A DNA stretch of 64,000 bases from Burkholderiales bacterium (GCA_016790635.1 JAEUOR010000059.1:1-64000); one strand, 5' to 3'; numbered from the stretch's first letter, positions 44,470-53,753 are shown. Made by a program: numbers and translations. The notes: generated by a model from the sequence alone, not told the origin.

Positions 44470-44889
44470 ATGGAATCGCGTGAACGCACCATATTTGTGC
44501 GGTCACAAGTTTCATGCACCATAGTGGTGCGAATAGCGCGGTATGTGGCTCTCTCCGGACTAGCGTGTGCCTGCCTGGTGCACACCTTGCTCGCGCCGGT
44601 TGCATGGGCACAGGCGCCGATCCGTGAGCGCAGCGAAGCCGCTCCTGGCGTGGAAGGCCTGCGCCGTGTCGCTGCCACCACACGCAACGAACTGGCAACT
44701 GCCGAAGCGCGCCATAAATCCGCCCAGGCCGAACAAAAGCGGGCCGAGGCCGCGCACGCGGCCGCAGCCAAGGAACTTGCAGCGGCACGCTCGGAAACCG
44801 AACGGGCGCAATCGGAGTTGGCAGCGGCACGCGCCGCCGACCAAGAGGCCCGCGCGGCACTCAATCGCGCGCTGGACGCCAAGCGCTGA
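44470..44889 (+). CDS. Exported Ala/Glu-rich coiled-coil protein
   Basis: The 139-residue frame has a hydrophobic stretch (YVALSGLACACLVHTLLAPVAWAQA) ending in a good signal-peptidase site. The rest is an Ala/Glu/Arg-rich heptad-like helix from about residue 65 to the end. GGAG lies five bases before the ATG at 44470. However, that start gives 25 residues before the hydrophobic core, long for a signal peptide, and this stretch holds the two NtrC boxes; GTG at 44524 or 44527 is an alternative. No family is recognised. Confidence 0.65.
   Translation: MESRERTIFVRSQVSCTIVVRIARYVALSGLACACLVHTLLAPVAWAQAPIRERSEAAPGVEGLRRVAATTRNELATAEARHKSAQAEQKRAEAAHAAAAKELAAARSETERAQSELAAARAADQEARAALNRALDAKR
44485..44501. 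promoter_or_regulatory. NtrC box, promoter-proximal
   Basis: CGCACCATATTTGTGCG is close to the NtrC consensus TGCACCA-N3-TGGTGCA. Its centre is about 155 bases upstream of the inferred glnA start and 30 bases, close to three helical turns, from the second box. Confidence 0.7.
44515..44531. promoter_or_regulatory. NtrC box, promoter-distal, strong match
   Basis: TGCACCATAGTGGTGCG differs from the symmetric NtrC consensus only at the last defined base. With the box at 44485 it forms the usual pair of enhancer sites. Both lie within the 5' part of the divergent reading frame. Confidence 0.8.
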
Positions 44890-44912
44890 ACCATCGAGTG
44901 CCACGGCCCGAC

Positions 44913-44921
44913 TGATACAAT
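44913..44921 (+). promoter_or_regulatory. Extended -10 before the RhlE-type helicase
   Basis: TGATACAAT is an extended -10 (TGn plus TACAAT) with no clear -35. It lies about 90 bases before the helicase ATG, leaving a leader of some 80 bases. Confidence 0.45.
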
Positions 44922-45009
44922 CACCTGTCTCGCGCCAAGGGCCGCCTCTCGCAGGCCGTCGCCGTATCCGGCGCTCATTCCGGCTTTGCCCCACCTCGAT
45001 TTCAGGCTC

Positions 45010-46404
45010 ATGTCCTTCGACTCGTTCGGTCTCGATCCACGCATACTGAAATCGATCGCCGAAGAGGGCTATACCGAACCGACCCCCATCCAGGCACAAG
45101 CGATCCCGGTGGTCGTCCAGGGGGGCGACGTGATGGGCGCGGCGCAGACCGGCACCGGCAAGACCGCCGGCTTCACGCTGCCGATCCTGCAGTTGCTGCA
45201 GGTGCACCAGAACAGTTCGCCTTCCCCGGCGCGCCACCCGGTGCGCGCGCTGATCCTGTTGCCGACGCGTGAACTGGCTCTGCAGGTGGCCGAGTCGGTT
45301 GCCACCTATGGCCGCCATCTGCAATTGCGCTCCACTTGCGTCTTCGGCGGCGTCGACATCGGCCCGCAATTGAAGATCGTGCGCGCCGGAGTCGAGATCC
45401 TCATCGCCACCCCGGGTCGGCTGCTCGACCATGTCGAACACAAGAGCGTCAACCTGTCGCAGGTGCAGATCCTGGTGCTGGACGAAGCCGATCGCATGCT
45501 CGACATGGGATTCATGCCCGACATCCGGCGCATCATCGGCCTTCTGCCCGCCAAGCGACAGAACCTGCTCTTCTCGGCAACGTTTTCCGACGACATCAAG
45601 CGCTTGGCCAGCGGCATCCTGGTGGCACCGACGGTCATCGAGGTGGCGCGGCGCAATGCCACTGCCGACACGGTACGGCAGATGGCCTACGCGGTGGCCG
45701 CCGACGAGAAGCGCGCCCTGCTCAAGCACTTGGTCGAAGAAAAGAACATCCGCCAGGCCATCGTCTTTTCCAACACCAAGCTGGGAACCGCACGCCTGGC
45801 GCGACATCTGCAGCAGATCGGCATGAAGGCCGATGCCATCCACGGCGACAAGTCGCAGGCCGAGCGATTGCTGGCGCTGGACCGCTTCAAGTCCGGCGAG
45901 GTCGAACTGTTGATCGCCACCGATGTCGCCGCACGCGGCCTGGACATCCAGGAAATGCCCTGCGTGATCAACTACGAGTTGCCCCACTCGCCCGAGGACT
46001 ACGTGCATCGCATCGGCCGCACCGGGCGCGCCGGCCAGGAGGGCGACGCGATCTCGCTTTTCGCTCCCGAGGAAGAGAAGTACCTCATCGACATCGAGAA
46101 GTTGACCAAGAAGAAGATCGAGCGCGTGGCGGCACGCGGCTTCGAGCCGGTGGCCGACGAGCCGCACTTCCATGCCGGCAGACACGAGCGCAGCCGTGGC
46201 CGCTTTGATCGCGAATCGCCGTCGCGCCATACGCGCAACGCCAAGGTCGAGAAGATCGACCCCTGGTTCCTGAAGCCCTATGAAGAGGGCTCGGCGCCGG
46301 CTTCCGCACCGCAGACCAAACCCGGGGCCGCCGCACCCGCGCCAGCCTCATCGCCGGCCCCCAAGGCCGGCGTCGGCGCCTTGCTGGGCGGCGGGAAAAA
46401 ATAG
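45010..46404 (+). CDS. rhlE: DEAD-box RNA helicase, RhlE type
   Basis: This 464-residue ATP-dependent RNA helicase has the Q motif (PTPIQAQAIP), Walker A AQTGTGKT, PTRELALQ, DEAD in VLDEADRMLDMGF, SAT, and the C-terminal ATDVAARGLDI and HRIGRTGRAG. A basic tail with His/Arg-rich and then Pro/Ala-rich sequence ends GGGKK, typical of RhlE proteins involved in ribosome assembly and RNA turnover. The ATG at 45010 starts the usual MSFDSFGLDPRIL. Confidence 0.95.
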   Translation: MSFDSFGLDPRILKSIAEEGYTEPTPIQAQAIPVVVQGGDVMGAAQTGTGKTAGFTLPILQLLQVHQNSSPSPARHPVRALILLPTRELALQVAESVATYGRHLQLRSTCVFGGVDIGPQLKIVRAGVEILIATPGRLLDHVEHKSVNLSQVQILVLDEADRMLDMGFMPDIRRIIGLLPAKRQNLLFSATFSDDIKRLASGILVAPTVIEVARRNATADTVRQMAYAVAADEKRALLKHLVEEKNIRQAIVFSNTKLGTARLARHLQQIGMKADAIHGDKSQAERLLALDRFKSGEVELLIATDVAARGLDIQEMPCVINYELPHSPEDYVHRIGRTGRAGQEGDAISLFAPEEEKYLIDIEKLTKKKIERVAARGFEPVADEPHFHAGRHERSRGRFDRESPSRHTRNAKVEKIDPWFLKPYEEGSAPASAPQTKPGAAAPAPASSPAPKAGVGALLGGGKK

Positions 46405-46406
46405 GC

Positions 46407-46424
46407 GCCGCCCGGCCGGGCGGC
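46407..46424. terminator. GC palindrome between convergent genes
   Basis: An 18-base perfect palindrome (GCCGCCCGG / CCGGGCGGC) begins two bases after the helicase stop codon. A possible terminator, though without a T run. Confidence 0.4.
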
Positions 46425-46438
46425 AGACCATTGGCAGG

Positions 46439-46966
46439 CTAGCGCCCGACCAGGCGCCCGACCTCGGCGCCGAAGTCCAGCAAGTCCTCGCGGCGCCCGC
46501 GCCCGCCGCGCACCATCGTTCCACTCGCGGTCGCAATGGAGAGTTCGGTCCGTCCGATGGCGCCATCGGCGACCTTGTAGGCACCCCAACCGATCAGGGG
46601 CAGCATGCAGGCCCAGACCAGGCCCATCGGCAGGAACAGGTAACGCCCGTAGGCGCTGCCCTCGGGTGGCTTCTCGGCGACGCGCCGCTCGATCGCCAGC
46701 GCCGCGCCATTGAGCGCGGTCTCCATCGGGCGATAGGCCGCACCGAAGCCGATGGCCAGGGCAAGCAGCACCGCGCCCCAGACGGCTCCGCTCCAGTTGC
46801 GCGCGAAGGTGGCGCGCACCGAGGTCAGGGCCGCCAAGGGAACCGACTCTTCCGAATCGGTCGCTGCCAGCACGATGCGCCGGTCGGTCAGGCTGACGAC
46901 GCCGGCCAGGGGGCCGAAGCCGAAGGGCGCCTCGGCGATCAGGGTCTCGCCGCGGCCAAGTTCCAT
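46439..46966 (-). CDS. Membrane protein of unknown function
   Basis: The 175-residue product has a beta-rich N-terminal part (SLTDRRIVLAATDSEESVPLA) that looks like a small PH-type domain. Two membrane segments follow, near residues 60-76 and 108-130. Its ATG comes directly after the metY stop codon with no base between, so it is probably translated by coupling. No named family is recognised. Confidence 0.72.
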   Translation of the reverse strand: MELGRGETLIAEAPFGFGPLAGVVSLTDRRIVLAATDSEESVPLAALTSVRATFARNWSGAVWGAVLLALAIGFGAAYRPMETALNGAALAIERRVAEKPPEGSAYGRYLFLPMGLVWACMLPLIGWGAYKVADGAIGRTELSIATASGTMVRGGRGRREDLLDFGAEVGRLVGR

Positions 46967-48256
46967 CTACGCGCTTGCCGAGGCGACGAGCGCCTGGTCG
47001 AGGTCCCAGAGAATGTCATCCACGCTCTCGATGCCGACCGACAGGCGGATCATGTCGTCGGTGACGCCGGCCTTGGCGAGTTCTTCGTCGGACAGCTGGC
47101 GATGCGTGGTCGAGGCCGGGTGGATGATGAGCGTCTTGGCGTCGCCGATGTTGGCCAGGTGGCTCATGAACTGCGCCGCGTCGATGAATTTCTCCCCCGC
47201 GGCGCGCCCGCCGGCCACGCCGAAGGCGAGGATGCCCGAGGCGCCCTTGGGCAGATAGCGCTGCGCCAGCGCATGGTACTTCGACGTCGCGAGCCCCGGG
47301 TAGCTCACCCACGAGACGCGCGGATGGCCGGCTAAAAACTCGGCCACCCGCTGCGTGTTGGCGGAGTGCCGCTCCATGCGCAGGTGCAGGGTCTCCAGGC
47401 CCAGCAGAAGAACCCACGCGTTGAAGGGCGACATTGCCGGGCCGAAGGTGCGCACGACTTCCATGCGCGCCTTCATCGTGAAGCCGAAGTCGCCGAAGGT
47501 CTCGTAGAAGCGTACCCCGTGATAAGCGCGCGAAGGCTCGGTCATCTCCGGAAAGTTGCCGTTGGCCCAGTCGAACTTGCCCGACTCCACCACCACCCCG
47601 CCCATCGAGGTGCCGTGCCCGCCGACGTATTTGGTCGCCGAATGCACGACGATGTCGGCACCGTGCTCGAAGGGCCGGCACAGGTAGGGCGAGGCCATGG
47701 TGTTGTCGATGATCAGCGGCAGGCCATGATCGTGCGCCACCTTGGCCACCGCGGCGATGTCGAGCACGTTGATCAGCGGGTTGCCCAGGGTCTCTGCATA
47801 CAGGGCCCGGGTTCGCGGCGTGATCGCGCGGCGGAAATTCTCCGGGTCCTCGGCATCGACGAAGGTCGTGCTGATCCCGAGCCGCTCGAAACCGACCGCG
47901 AACTGGCCCACCGTGCCCCCGTACAGCGTCGAGGACGAGACGATTTCGTCGCCCTGCTTCAGGATCGTCAGGATCGCGGTCATCTGCGCGGCCATGCCGC
48001 TGGCCGTGGCTACCGCGGCGCGCCCGCCTTCAAGCGCAGCCATGCGCTCCTCGAACACCGCGGTGGTCGGGTTGGACAAACGCGTATAGACGTTGCCGAA
48101 GGTCTGCAGGTTGAAGAGCGATGCCGCGTGCTCGGCCGAATCGAACACGTAGGAGGTGGTCTGGTACAGCGGCACGGCGCGCGCGCCGGTCGCCGCGTCC
48201 GGAATCTGCCCGGCGTGCAGGGCCAGGGTCTCGAAGGCGTAATTGCGGTCGGGCAT
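46967..48256 (-). CDS. metY: O-acetylhomoserine aminocarboxypropyltransferase (sulfhydrylase)
   Basis: The 429-residue PLP enzyme of the Cys/Met metabolism family makes homocysteine directly from O-acetylhomoserine and sulfide. It has ALHAGQIPDAATGARAVPLY, NVYTRLSNPTT, ATASGMAAQ, the PLP lysine in HSATKYVGGHGT and NPLINVLDI. The LALHAGQ start and the length separate it from MetB and MetZ. A CoA-binding-domain gene ends one base upstream, an arrangement seen in other betaproteobacteria. Confidence 0.94.
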   Translation of the reverse strand: MPDRNYAFETLALHAGQIPDAATGARAVPLYQTTSYVFDSAEHAASLFNLQTFGNVYTRLSNPTTAVFEERMAALEGGRAAVATASGMAAQMTAILTILKQGDEIVSSSTLYGGTVGQFAVGFERLGISTTFVDAEDPENFRRAITPRTRALYAETLGNPLINVLDIAAVAKVAHDHGLPLIIDNTMASPYLCRPFEHGADIVVHSATKYVGGHGTSMGGVVVESGKFDWANGNFPEMTEPSRAYHGVRFYETFGDFGFTMKARMEVVRTFGPAMSPFNAWVLLLGLETLHLRMERHSANTQRVAEFLAGHPRVSWVSYPGLATSKYHALAQRYLPKGASGILAFGVAGGRAAGEKFIDAAQFMSHLANIGDAKTLIIHPASTTHRQLSDEELAKAGVTDDMIRLSVGIESVDDILWDLDQALVASASA

Positions 48257-48257
48257 G

Positions 48258-48728
48258 TCAGTTCGCCACGTGGCGCGGGCGCTTGGCCGAGATCACGCGC
48301 GTGTTGACGCCGGCCCAGTTGAGACCGCCGAACAGGCGCGCATGCTCGATCTTGACGCAGCGGTCCATGACGCTGTCCAGCCTGGCCGCGCGCGCCAGTG
48401 CGTCAGCCTCGAGGTTGGTCACACCGAGCTGTTGCCACAGCACCTTGGCGCCGATGGCGATCGCTTCGCGGGCAATCGGCACGATATCCGCGGTCTTGCG
48501 AAAGCAATCGACCATGTCGACGGGGAACGGGATGTCCTTGAGCGACGCGTAGCTCTTCTCGCCCAGGATCTCCGGGTACTTGGGATTGACCGGCACGACG
48601 CGATAGCCGTGTTCCTGCATGTACTTGGCCGCGAAGTAGCTGGGCCGGAACCAGTCGCCCGAAAGGCCGACGACGGCGATGGTCTTGTTGGTGGCCAGGA
48701 TGCGGCGCAAGGTCGGGATGTCGTCCAT
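48258..48728 (-). CDS. CoA-binding domain protein (YccU-like)
   Basis: The 156-residue Rossmann-fold protein has KTIAVVGLSGDWFRPSYFAA, the nucleotide loop of CoA-binding domains. GYRVVPVNPKYPEILGEKSY and KVLWQQLGVTN follow, all typical of the YccU family. Its biochemical role is not known. It is one base ahead of metY, so the two are surely cotranscribed. Confidence 0.93.
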   Translation of the reverse strand: MDDIPTLRRILATNKTIAVVGLSGDWFRPSYFAAKYMQEHGYRVVPVNPKYPEILGEKSYASLKDIPFPVDMVDCFRKTADIVPIAREAIAIGAKVLWQQLGVTNLEADALARAARLDSVMDRCVKIEHARLFGGLNWAGVNTRVISAKRPRHVAN

Positions 48729-48737
48729 CGGATCAGT

Positions 48738-49610
48738 CTAGCATCGGCCAAGATGGCTCCATGCCGCCGCAAGCGCGGCGGCGGCCCCTGCTGGATCGAT
48801 CGCAGCCGCGCCGGTTTGCTTGGAGAGTTTTTCACCGTCCGCCGACACCACCACGGGGACATGCAGATACTCGGGCGGCGTCCCGCCCAGGAGCCGGATC
48901 AGGTGCAATTGCCGCGCGGTCGAGTCGATCAGGTCGGCACCGCGCACCACGTGCGTGACCCCTTGCGCGAGGTCATCGACCACCACCGCGAGCTGGTAGG
49001 CCCACAAGCTGTCGGCGCGGCGCAAGACGAAATCCCCAACCTCACGCGCGAGGTCCTGCGAGCGCCACCCGGCCAGGACATCGTCGAAGCCGATTTCCCC
49101 GGCCGGCACGCGCACGCGCCAGGCCCTTGGCGTCCGACCCGGCGCCAGTCCGGCCCGGCAGGTCCCCGGATACACCAGTTCACGCCCGAACGCGTGCTCG
49201 CGCACGTTGGCGACCGAGTCGGCGATCTCGCGGCGCGTGCAGGCGCAGGGGTAAACCTGCCCGGCCGCCTGCAGCACGGCAAAGGCCGCCGCGTAGGCCG
49301 CGTCACGCGTGCTCTGCACCATCACCTCGCCATCCCAGGTGAGGCCACAGGCAGACAGCTGGGCGCGGATCATCTGGTCCGCACCGGTCACGCTGCGCGG
49401 TGCGTCCACGTCCTCGATGCGCAACAGCCAGCGACCGCCGTGTGCGCGCGCATCCAGCCAACTCGCCAGCGCCGCCGCCAGCGAACCCGCGTGCAGGGGC
49501 CCCGTTGGCGAAGGAGCGAAGCGGCCGACATACTCACGACCCGCCGCCCGCCAGGACGCGACGCGCCCCGCATGCCGCGCGCGCCAGGCGCTGACCATAT
49601 GCTCTAACAT
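48738..49610 (-). CDS. gluQ: Glutamyl-Q tRNA(Asp) synthetase
   Basis: This 290-residue truncated glutamyl-tRNA synthetase lacks the anticodon-binding domain and attaches glutamate to queuosine in tRNA-Asp. The HIGH-like motif reads RFAPSPTGPLHAGSL, the KMSKS-like loop KLSKQTG. The zinc ligands lie in YPCACTRREI with a later YPGTCR. LLRIEDVDAPR is the usual catalytic segment. Two ATG codons, at 49610 and 49598, could start it. The GxxH in place of HIGH is normal for the family. Confidence 0.94.
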   Translation of the reverse strand: MLEHMVSAWRARHAGRVASWRAAGREYVGRFAPSPTGPLHAGSLAAALASWLDARAHGGRWLLRIEDVDAPRSVTGADQMIRAQLSACGLTWDGEVMVQSTRDAAYAAAFAVLQAAGQVYPCACTRREIADSVANVREHAFGRELVYPGTCRAGLAPGRTPRAWRVRVPAGEIGFDDVLAGWRSQDLAREVGDFVLRRADSLWAYQLAVVVDDLAQGVTHVVRGADLIDSTARQLHLIRLLGGTPPEYLHVPVVVSADGEKLSKQTGAAAIDPAGAAAALAAAWSHLGRC

Positions 49611-49642
49611 GCGGCGGATTATCGACGCACAAAGAGCAAGCC

Positions 49643-50047
49643 ATGGGCCTCTTGTCGGGAAGGCGCCCCGCGAACCTGGGCTACAGCGAAGGCAAGTTCA
49701 AGCCCTGTTCGTGGAAACCCAACTGCGTCAGCTCGACCGCGCCGGCCGACGACGCCAGGCACCACATCGCGCCGCTCGGTTTCACCGGCGACGCGCAAGC
49801 GGCATGGCAGCGCCTGACCGCGATCGTCAAGGCCGCGCCGCGGGTCAACATCGTGCGCGAAGGTTCGGACTACCTGTACGCGGAGTTCGCCTCCAAGGGC
49901 CTGGGCTTCGTCGACGACGTCGAGTTCGCGCTCGACGCCGGCGGCAAACATATCCACGTGCGTTCGGCCTCTCGCCTCGGGGTGCGCGACTTTGGCGTCA
50001 ATCGCGCGCGGGTGGAAGGGATACGTTCGCGCTTTGCCGCGCGCTGA
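49643..50047 (+). CDS. DUF1499 family protein
   Basis: The 134-residue protein has CSWKPNCVSS near the start and PRVNIVREGSDYLYAEF, GFVDDVEFALD and IHVRSASRLGVRDFGVNRARVE, the order seen in DUF1499 proteins. Function is unknown. It stands alone on the plus strand, divergent from gluQ, and converges on the acyl-CoA dehydrogenase gene 24 bases away. Confidence 0.9.
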   Translation: MGLLSGRRPANLGYSEGKFKPCSWKPNCVSSTAPADDARHHIAPLGFTGDAQAAWQRLTAIVKAAPRVNIVREGSDYLYAEFASKGLGFVDDVEFALDAGGKHIHVRSASRLGVRDFGVNRARVEGIRSRFAAR

Positions 50048-50071
50048 CCGCGCCCGCGCATCCGGCCTGGG

Positions 50072-51241
50072 TCAGGGAGCCAGGCTCTTGGCGAAGGCCC
50101 GCTTGGCGATCGCCGAGCGATGCACCTCCGAGGCGCCGTCGAAGATCCGGAACGGCCGCAACTGGCGCAGGATCATCGACAGCGGCACGTCCTCCGAAAT
50201 GCCCAGGGCGCCGGTCATCTGCACGGCCGAGTCGGCCACGCGATTGACGGCCTCGGAGACGAACACCTTGGCCATCGAACTTTCGTGCCGGATCGACGCG
50301 CCATCGTCCAGACGCCGCGCCACGTCCAGGGCGATCAGGCGCGAAGCGTACAGGTCGATATGGGCATCGGCCACCATGGCCTGGATCATCTGGTGTTCGG
50401 CCAGGCGCGCACCGAAGGATTCGCGGCGCGCGGCGTAGTCCTGCGCGATCTGCATCGCGCGCGAGGCCAGGCCGATGAAACGCATGCAATGGAAGAGCCG
50501 CGCGCCTTCCAGGCGCAGCTGCGAATGCTCCATGCCGCGCCCCTCCTCGCCGACCAGGGCCTCGGGACCGACGCGGCAGCTTGTGAGAAGCACCTCGGCG
50601 TGACCGCTCACCTCGAAGGGCACCATGGTCGCCACGTCGCGCACGACGCGAAAGCCCGGGTTGTCGGTATCGACGATGAACCACGACACGCCGGCTTCGC
50701 TGCGCGCGACGACGATGGCGAAAGCGGCGTGCCCGGCGTTGGAGATGAACCACTTGTGCCCGTCGATGATCCAGCCGTCGCCGTCGCGCCGCGCGGTGGC
50801 CTTGAGCATGCGCGGGTCCGAGCCGACGCCCGGCGCCGGTTCGGTCATGGCGAAGCACGAACCGATCTCGCCCTTGGCGAGCGGCAGCAGATAGCGTTCG
50901 CGCTGATAGGGCGTCGCCAGGCGGTCGAGCGCCATGACGTCGGGCTGGCCCGGCGGTGCGCAGAAGAGCGCCCCGGGCCCCAGAAAGCTGCGCCCGGCTT
51001 CCTCGAACACGCCACAGCACTCCTCCCAGGACAAGCCCATGCCGCCCAACGCCGGCGCCAAGCGCGGCGACCCCAGTCCGCGCGTCTCTGCCTGGCGGCG
51101 CAGGTCGGCCACCGTGCCGGCCACCCACCCGGAATCGCCCGCGCGCCGCAATTCCTCGCGCGGGATCACGACCTCATCGACGAAGCTGCGTACCTTGGCA
51201 CGCAGTGTGGCGAAGGCGTCGGGACTGCGCGTCTGGCTCAT
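50072..51241 (-). CDS. Acyl-CoA dehydrogenase family protein (ACAD10/11-like)
   Basis: The 389-residue flavoenzyme has CFAMTEPAPGVGSDPRML and the WFISNAGHAAF loop. The C-terminal FRIFDGASEVHRSAIAKR has Asp where many acyl-CoA dehydrogenases have the catalytic glutamate. Asp at this position (DGxxEVH) is normal for the ACAD10/11 branch, which handles unusual or 4-hydroxy acyl chains. The ATG at 51241 has AGGA before it. It stands alone; the substrate is unknown. Confidence 0.9.
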   Translation of the reverse strand: MSQTRSPDAFATLRAKVRSFVDEVVIPREELRRAGDSGWVAGTVADLRRQAETRGLGSPRLAPALGGMGLSWEECCGVFEEAGRSFLGPGALFCAPPGQPDVMALDRLATPYQRERYLLPLAKGEIGSCFAMTEPAPGVGSDPRMLKATARRDGDGWIIDGHKWFISNAGHAAFAIVVARSEAGVSWFIVDTDNPGFRVVRDVATMVPFEVSGHAEVLLTSCRVGPEALVGEEGRGMEHSQLRLEGARLFHCMRFIGLASRAMQIAQDYAARRESFGARLAEHQMIQAMVADAHIDLYASRLIALDVARRLDDGASIRHESSMAKVFVSEAVNRVADSAVQMTGALGISEDVPLSMILRQLRPFRIFDGASEVHRSAIAKRAFAKSLAP

Positions 51242-51329
51242 GCAGGATCCTTGCGGGCTAACGATTCGTCCGAGACTACCAAAACTGATGCATGATGGCG
51301 GACCTTTCTGCCACCGGCCTCGCACCCGC

Positions 51330-51944
51330 ATGTCCATCTACCTGATTCGCCATGGCGAAACCGCGCTCAACGCGGCGCACGTCATCCAGCCGGCCGACAC
51401 ACCCTTGAGCGAGCGCGGCCGCGCGCAGGCCGCCGCCGTCGCGCAGCGCATGCTGGCCATCGGCCTGGCGGGAATCCTCTCCAGCGACCTGCCGCGTGCG
51501 CGCCAGACGGCGCAGGCGATCGCGGACGTCACCGGGCTCGCCGTGATCGAGGATGCGTCGCTGCGCGAGCGCAATTTCGGCGCCCTGCGCGGCAAGCCCA
51601 TCGCCGAACTGGGAAGAAACCTGGCAACGATCGAGGAAGCGCCGCCCGACGGCGAGTCGGCGGCGCAATTCCGCAGTCGCGCCGCGCGCGCATTCGCCGT
51701 CATGATCGAGGCACGTCGCCGCATCGGCGGACCGCTGGCGGTCGTAAGCCATGGTCTCGTGATTCGCGCCGTCGTCGAGGAACTGGCGCCACGCGCACCC
51801 GATACGCCGCTGCCGATGCACCTGGTCAATACGGCAGTGTCGGTTCTGGCTGCCGAAGCGCCGCATACCGTCAGCCTGGCCTACTGCGGCTCTCACCTGC
51901 AAGGCCTCGCTGCAGGGGATGCGCGCGGCCGCGACGGCGCGTAG
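51330..51944 (+). CDS. Histidine phosphatase family protein (phosphoglycerate mutase-like)
   Basis: The 204-residue protein has the phosphohistidine motif LIRHGETALN at the start, SSDLPRARQTAQAI, the catalytic Glu in ERNFGALRG and the second histidine in VVSHGLVIRAVV. Members include cobalamin-path and sugar phosphatases; this sequence does not tell which. It is 20 bases ahead of the cation antiporter gene, on the same strand. Confidence 0.92.
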   Translation: MSIYLIRHGETALNAAHVIQPADTPLSERGRAQAAAVAQRMLAIGLAGILSSDLPRARQTAQAIADVTGLAVIEDASLRERNFGALRGKPIAELGRNLATIEEAPPDGESAAQFRSRAARAFAVMIEARRRIGGPLAVVSHGLVIRAVVEELAPRAPDTPLPMHLVNTAVSVLAAEAPHTVSLAYCGSHLQGLAAGDARGRDGA

Positions 51945-51964
51945 GACGCGCCGAGGCGCCGCGC

Positions 51965-53749
51965 ATGCTCGGTCAGGCCGCGATTTTCCTGGCTGCCGCC
52001 GTCCTGGCGGTGCCCTTGTCGCGCCTTCTTGGACTGGGCGCGGTGCTCGGCTACCTGGCCGCAGGCATGCTCATCGGACCATGGGGATTGAAACTCATCA
52101 CCGATGTCGAGGCGATCCTGCACTTCTCCGAATTCGGCGTGGTGCTGCTGCTGTTCCTGATCGGCCTTGAACTGCAGCCATCGCGCCTGTGGGTGCTGCG
52201 GCGCCAGGTGTTCGGCCTGGGGACCGCGCAAGTCGGACTGACCGGGCTGACCCTGGGTGCCATCGCGCTCGCCTTCGGCTGGACCTGGCAGGCCGCGCTG
52301 GTGGCGGGGCTGGGACTGGCCATGTCCTCGACCGCGTTTGCGTTGCAGACCCTGGCGGAGAAGAAGCAGCTCACGGCGCGCCACGGCCGAGAGAGCTTCG
52401 CCATCCTCCTGTTCCAAGACCTGGCTGTGATCCCGCTGCTGGCTGCGCTGCCCTTCCTGGGCGCGGCGGCCGGCAGCACCGGCGGCGGCTGGATCGACGC
52501 GGCGAAGGCAATCGCGATCATCGGCGCCCTGGTGCTGTCCAGCCGTCTCCTCGTACGCCCGTTGTTTCGCGCCATCGCGCGCTTCGGCGGGCGCGAAATA
52601 TTCACCGCCGCGGCGCTCCTGATCGTCATCGGCGTCACGCTGCTCATGGATATCGCCGGCCTCACCGCCTCGCTCGGCGCATTCCTCGCCGGCATGCTGC
52701 TGGCGGATTCCGAGTATCGCCATGAACTGGAAGCCGACATCGAGCCCTTCAAGGGCCTGCTCATGGGCTTGTTCTTCATCGCGGTCGGCATGTCGGCCAA
52801 CCTGGGTCTCCTGGCCAGCAGCCCCCTCACCATCCTCGGCATCGTCGTCGGCATGATGGCGATCAAGTTCACTCTTCTCTACGCCCTCTCGCGCGCCGCC
52901 GGCACCGCCGCGACCAGTGCGCGCAAGCTCGGGGTGGCGCTGGCCCAGGGCGGCGAGTTCGCCTTCGTGCTTTTCGCCGCGGCCGCCGCGGCCGGCATCT
53001 TCGCCGCCGCGGTGTCCGAACTCCTGGTGGTCGCCGTCACGCTCTCGATGCTGGCCGCACCGCTGCTGTTCGTCATCGAGGAAAAGCTCCTCGCGCCGCG
53101 CCTCGATGCCAAAGTGACGCGCGAGTTCGACAACATCGACCACAAGGAAGGACATGTCGTGGTCGCAGGCTACGGGCGGGTCGGGCAGATCGTCTCGCGC
53201 GTGCTTTCCTTGAAGGGCATCCCCATGACGGCACTGGAAAAGGACGCCGAGCAGGTGGACAACGTGCGCCGCTTCGGCGTCAAGATCTACTTTGGCGACG
53301 CCACACGCCTTGAGCTGTTGACCTCGGCCAACCTGGCCGGGGCGCGCCTGTTCGTACTGGCCATCGACAATCCGGAGGACTCGGTGCGCTGCGCCGAACT
53401 GGTGCGACACCACTATCCGCAGCTGCCCATCGTCGCGCGCGCACGCAATCGCGGCCATGCGCATCGCCTGAACGAACTCGGCGTCACGCGCGTGTTCCGC
53501 GAGACCTGGCACACCAGCATCGAGATGGCGCAGCAAAGCCTGCTCCGCCTGGGCTTTCCGGCCTCAGACACGTCGATGACCATCGCCAAGTTCCGCGACC
53601 ATGACCTGGAGCTGCTGAAGCGCCAGCAGGCGGTGCACGGCGACGAGGCCGCACTGATCCAGACCTCCAGGGACGCCAGCGCGGAACTCCAGGCCCTCTT
53701 CGAAAGCGACCGCGAAGAACAGGCACCGCGGCGCAAGCCGACGTCGTGA
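51965..53749 (+). CDS. Monovalent cation:proton antiporter, KefB/KefC type (CPA2)
   Basis: This 594-residue inner-membrane protein has about 12 hydrophobic segments in the first 380 residues, with the conserved GLELQPSRLW and the GLAMSSTAFALQTL core. A cytosolic RCK/TrkA-N domain with VVVAGYGRVGQIVSRVL, an NAD-type loop, follows. It likely moves potassium or protons, gated by a nucleotide or glutathione adduct. No KefF/KefG partner gene is adjacent, so strict Kef function is not proven. Confidence 0.92.
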   Translation: MLGQAAIFLAAAVLAVPLSRLLGLGAVLGYLAAGMLIGPWGLKLITDVEAILHFSEFGVVLLLFLIGLELQPSRLWVLRRQVFGLGTAQVGLTGLTLGAIALAFGWTWQAALVAGLGLAMSSTAFALQTLAEKKQLTARHGRESFAILLFQDLAVIPLLAALPFLGAAAGSTGGGWIDAAKAIAIIGALVLSSRLLVRPLFRAIARFGGREIFTAAALLIVIGVTLLMDIAGLTASLGAFLAGMLLADSEYRHELEADIEPFKGLLMGLFFIAVGMSANLGLLASSPLTILGIVVGMMAIKFTLLYALSRAAGTAATSARKLGVALAQGGEFAFVLFAAAAAAGIFAAAVSELLVVAVTLSMLAAPLLFVIEEKLLAPRLDAKVTREFDNIDHKEGHVVVAGYGRVGQIVSRVLSLKGIPMTALEKDAEQVDNVRRFGVKIYFGDATRLELLTSANLAGARLFVLAIDNPEDSVRCAELVRHHYPQLPIVARARNRGHAHRLNELGVTRVFRETWHTSIEMAQQSLLRLGFPASDTSMTIAKFRDHDLELLKRQQAVHGDEAALIQTSRDASAELQALFESDREEQAPRRKPTS

Positions 53750-53753
53750 CAGG

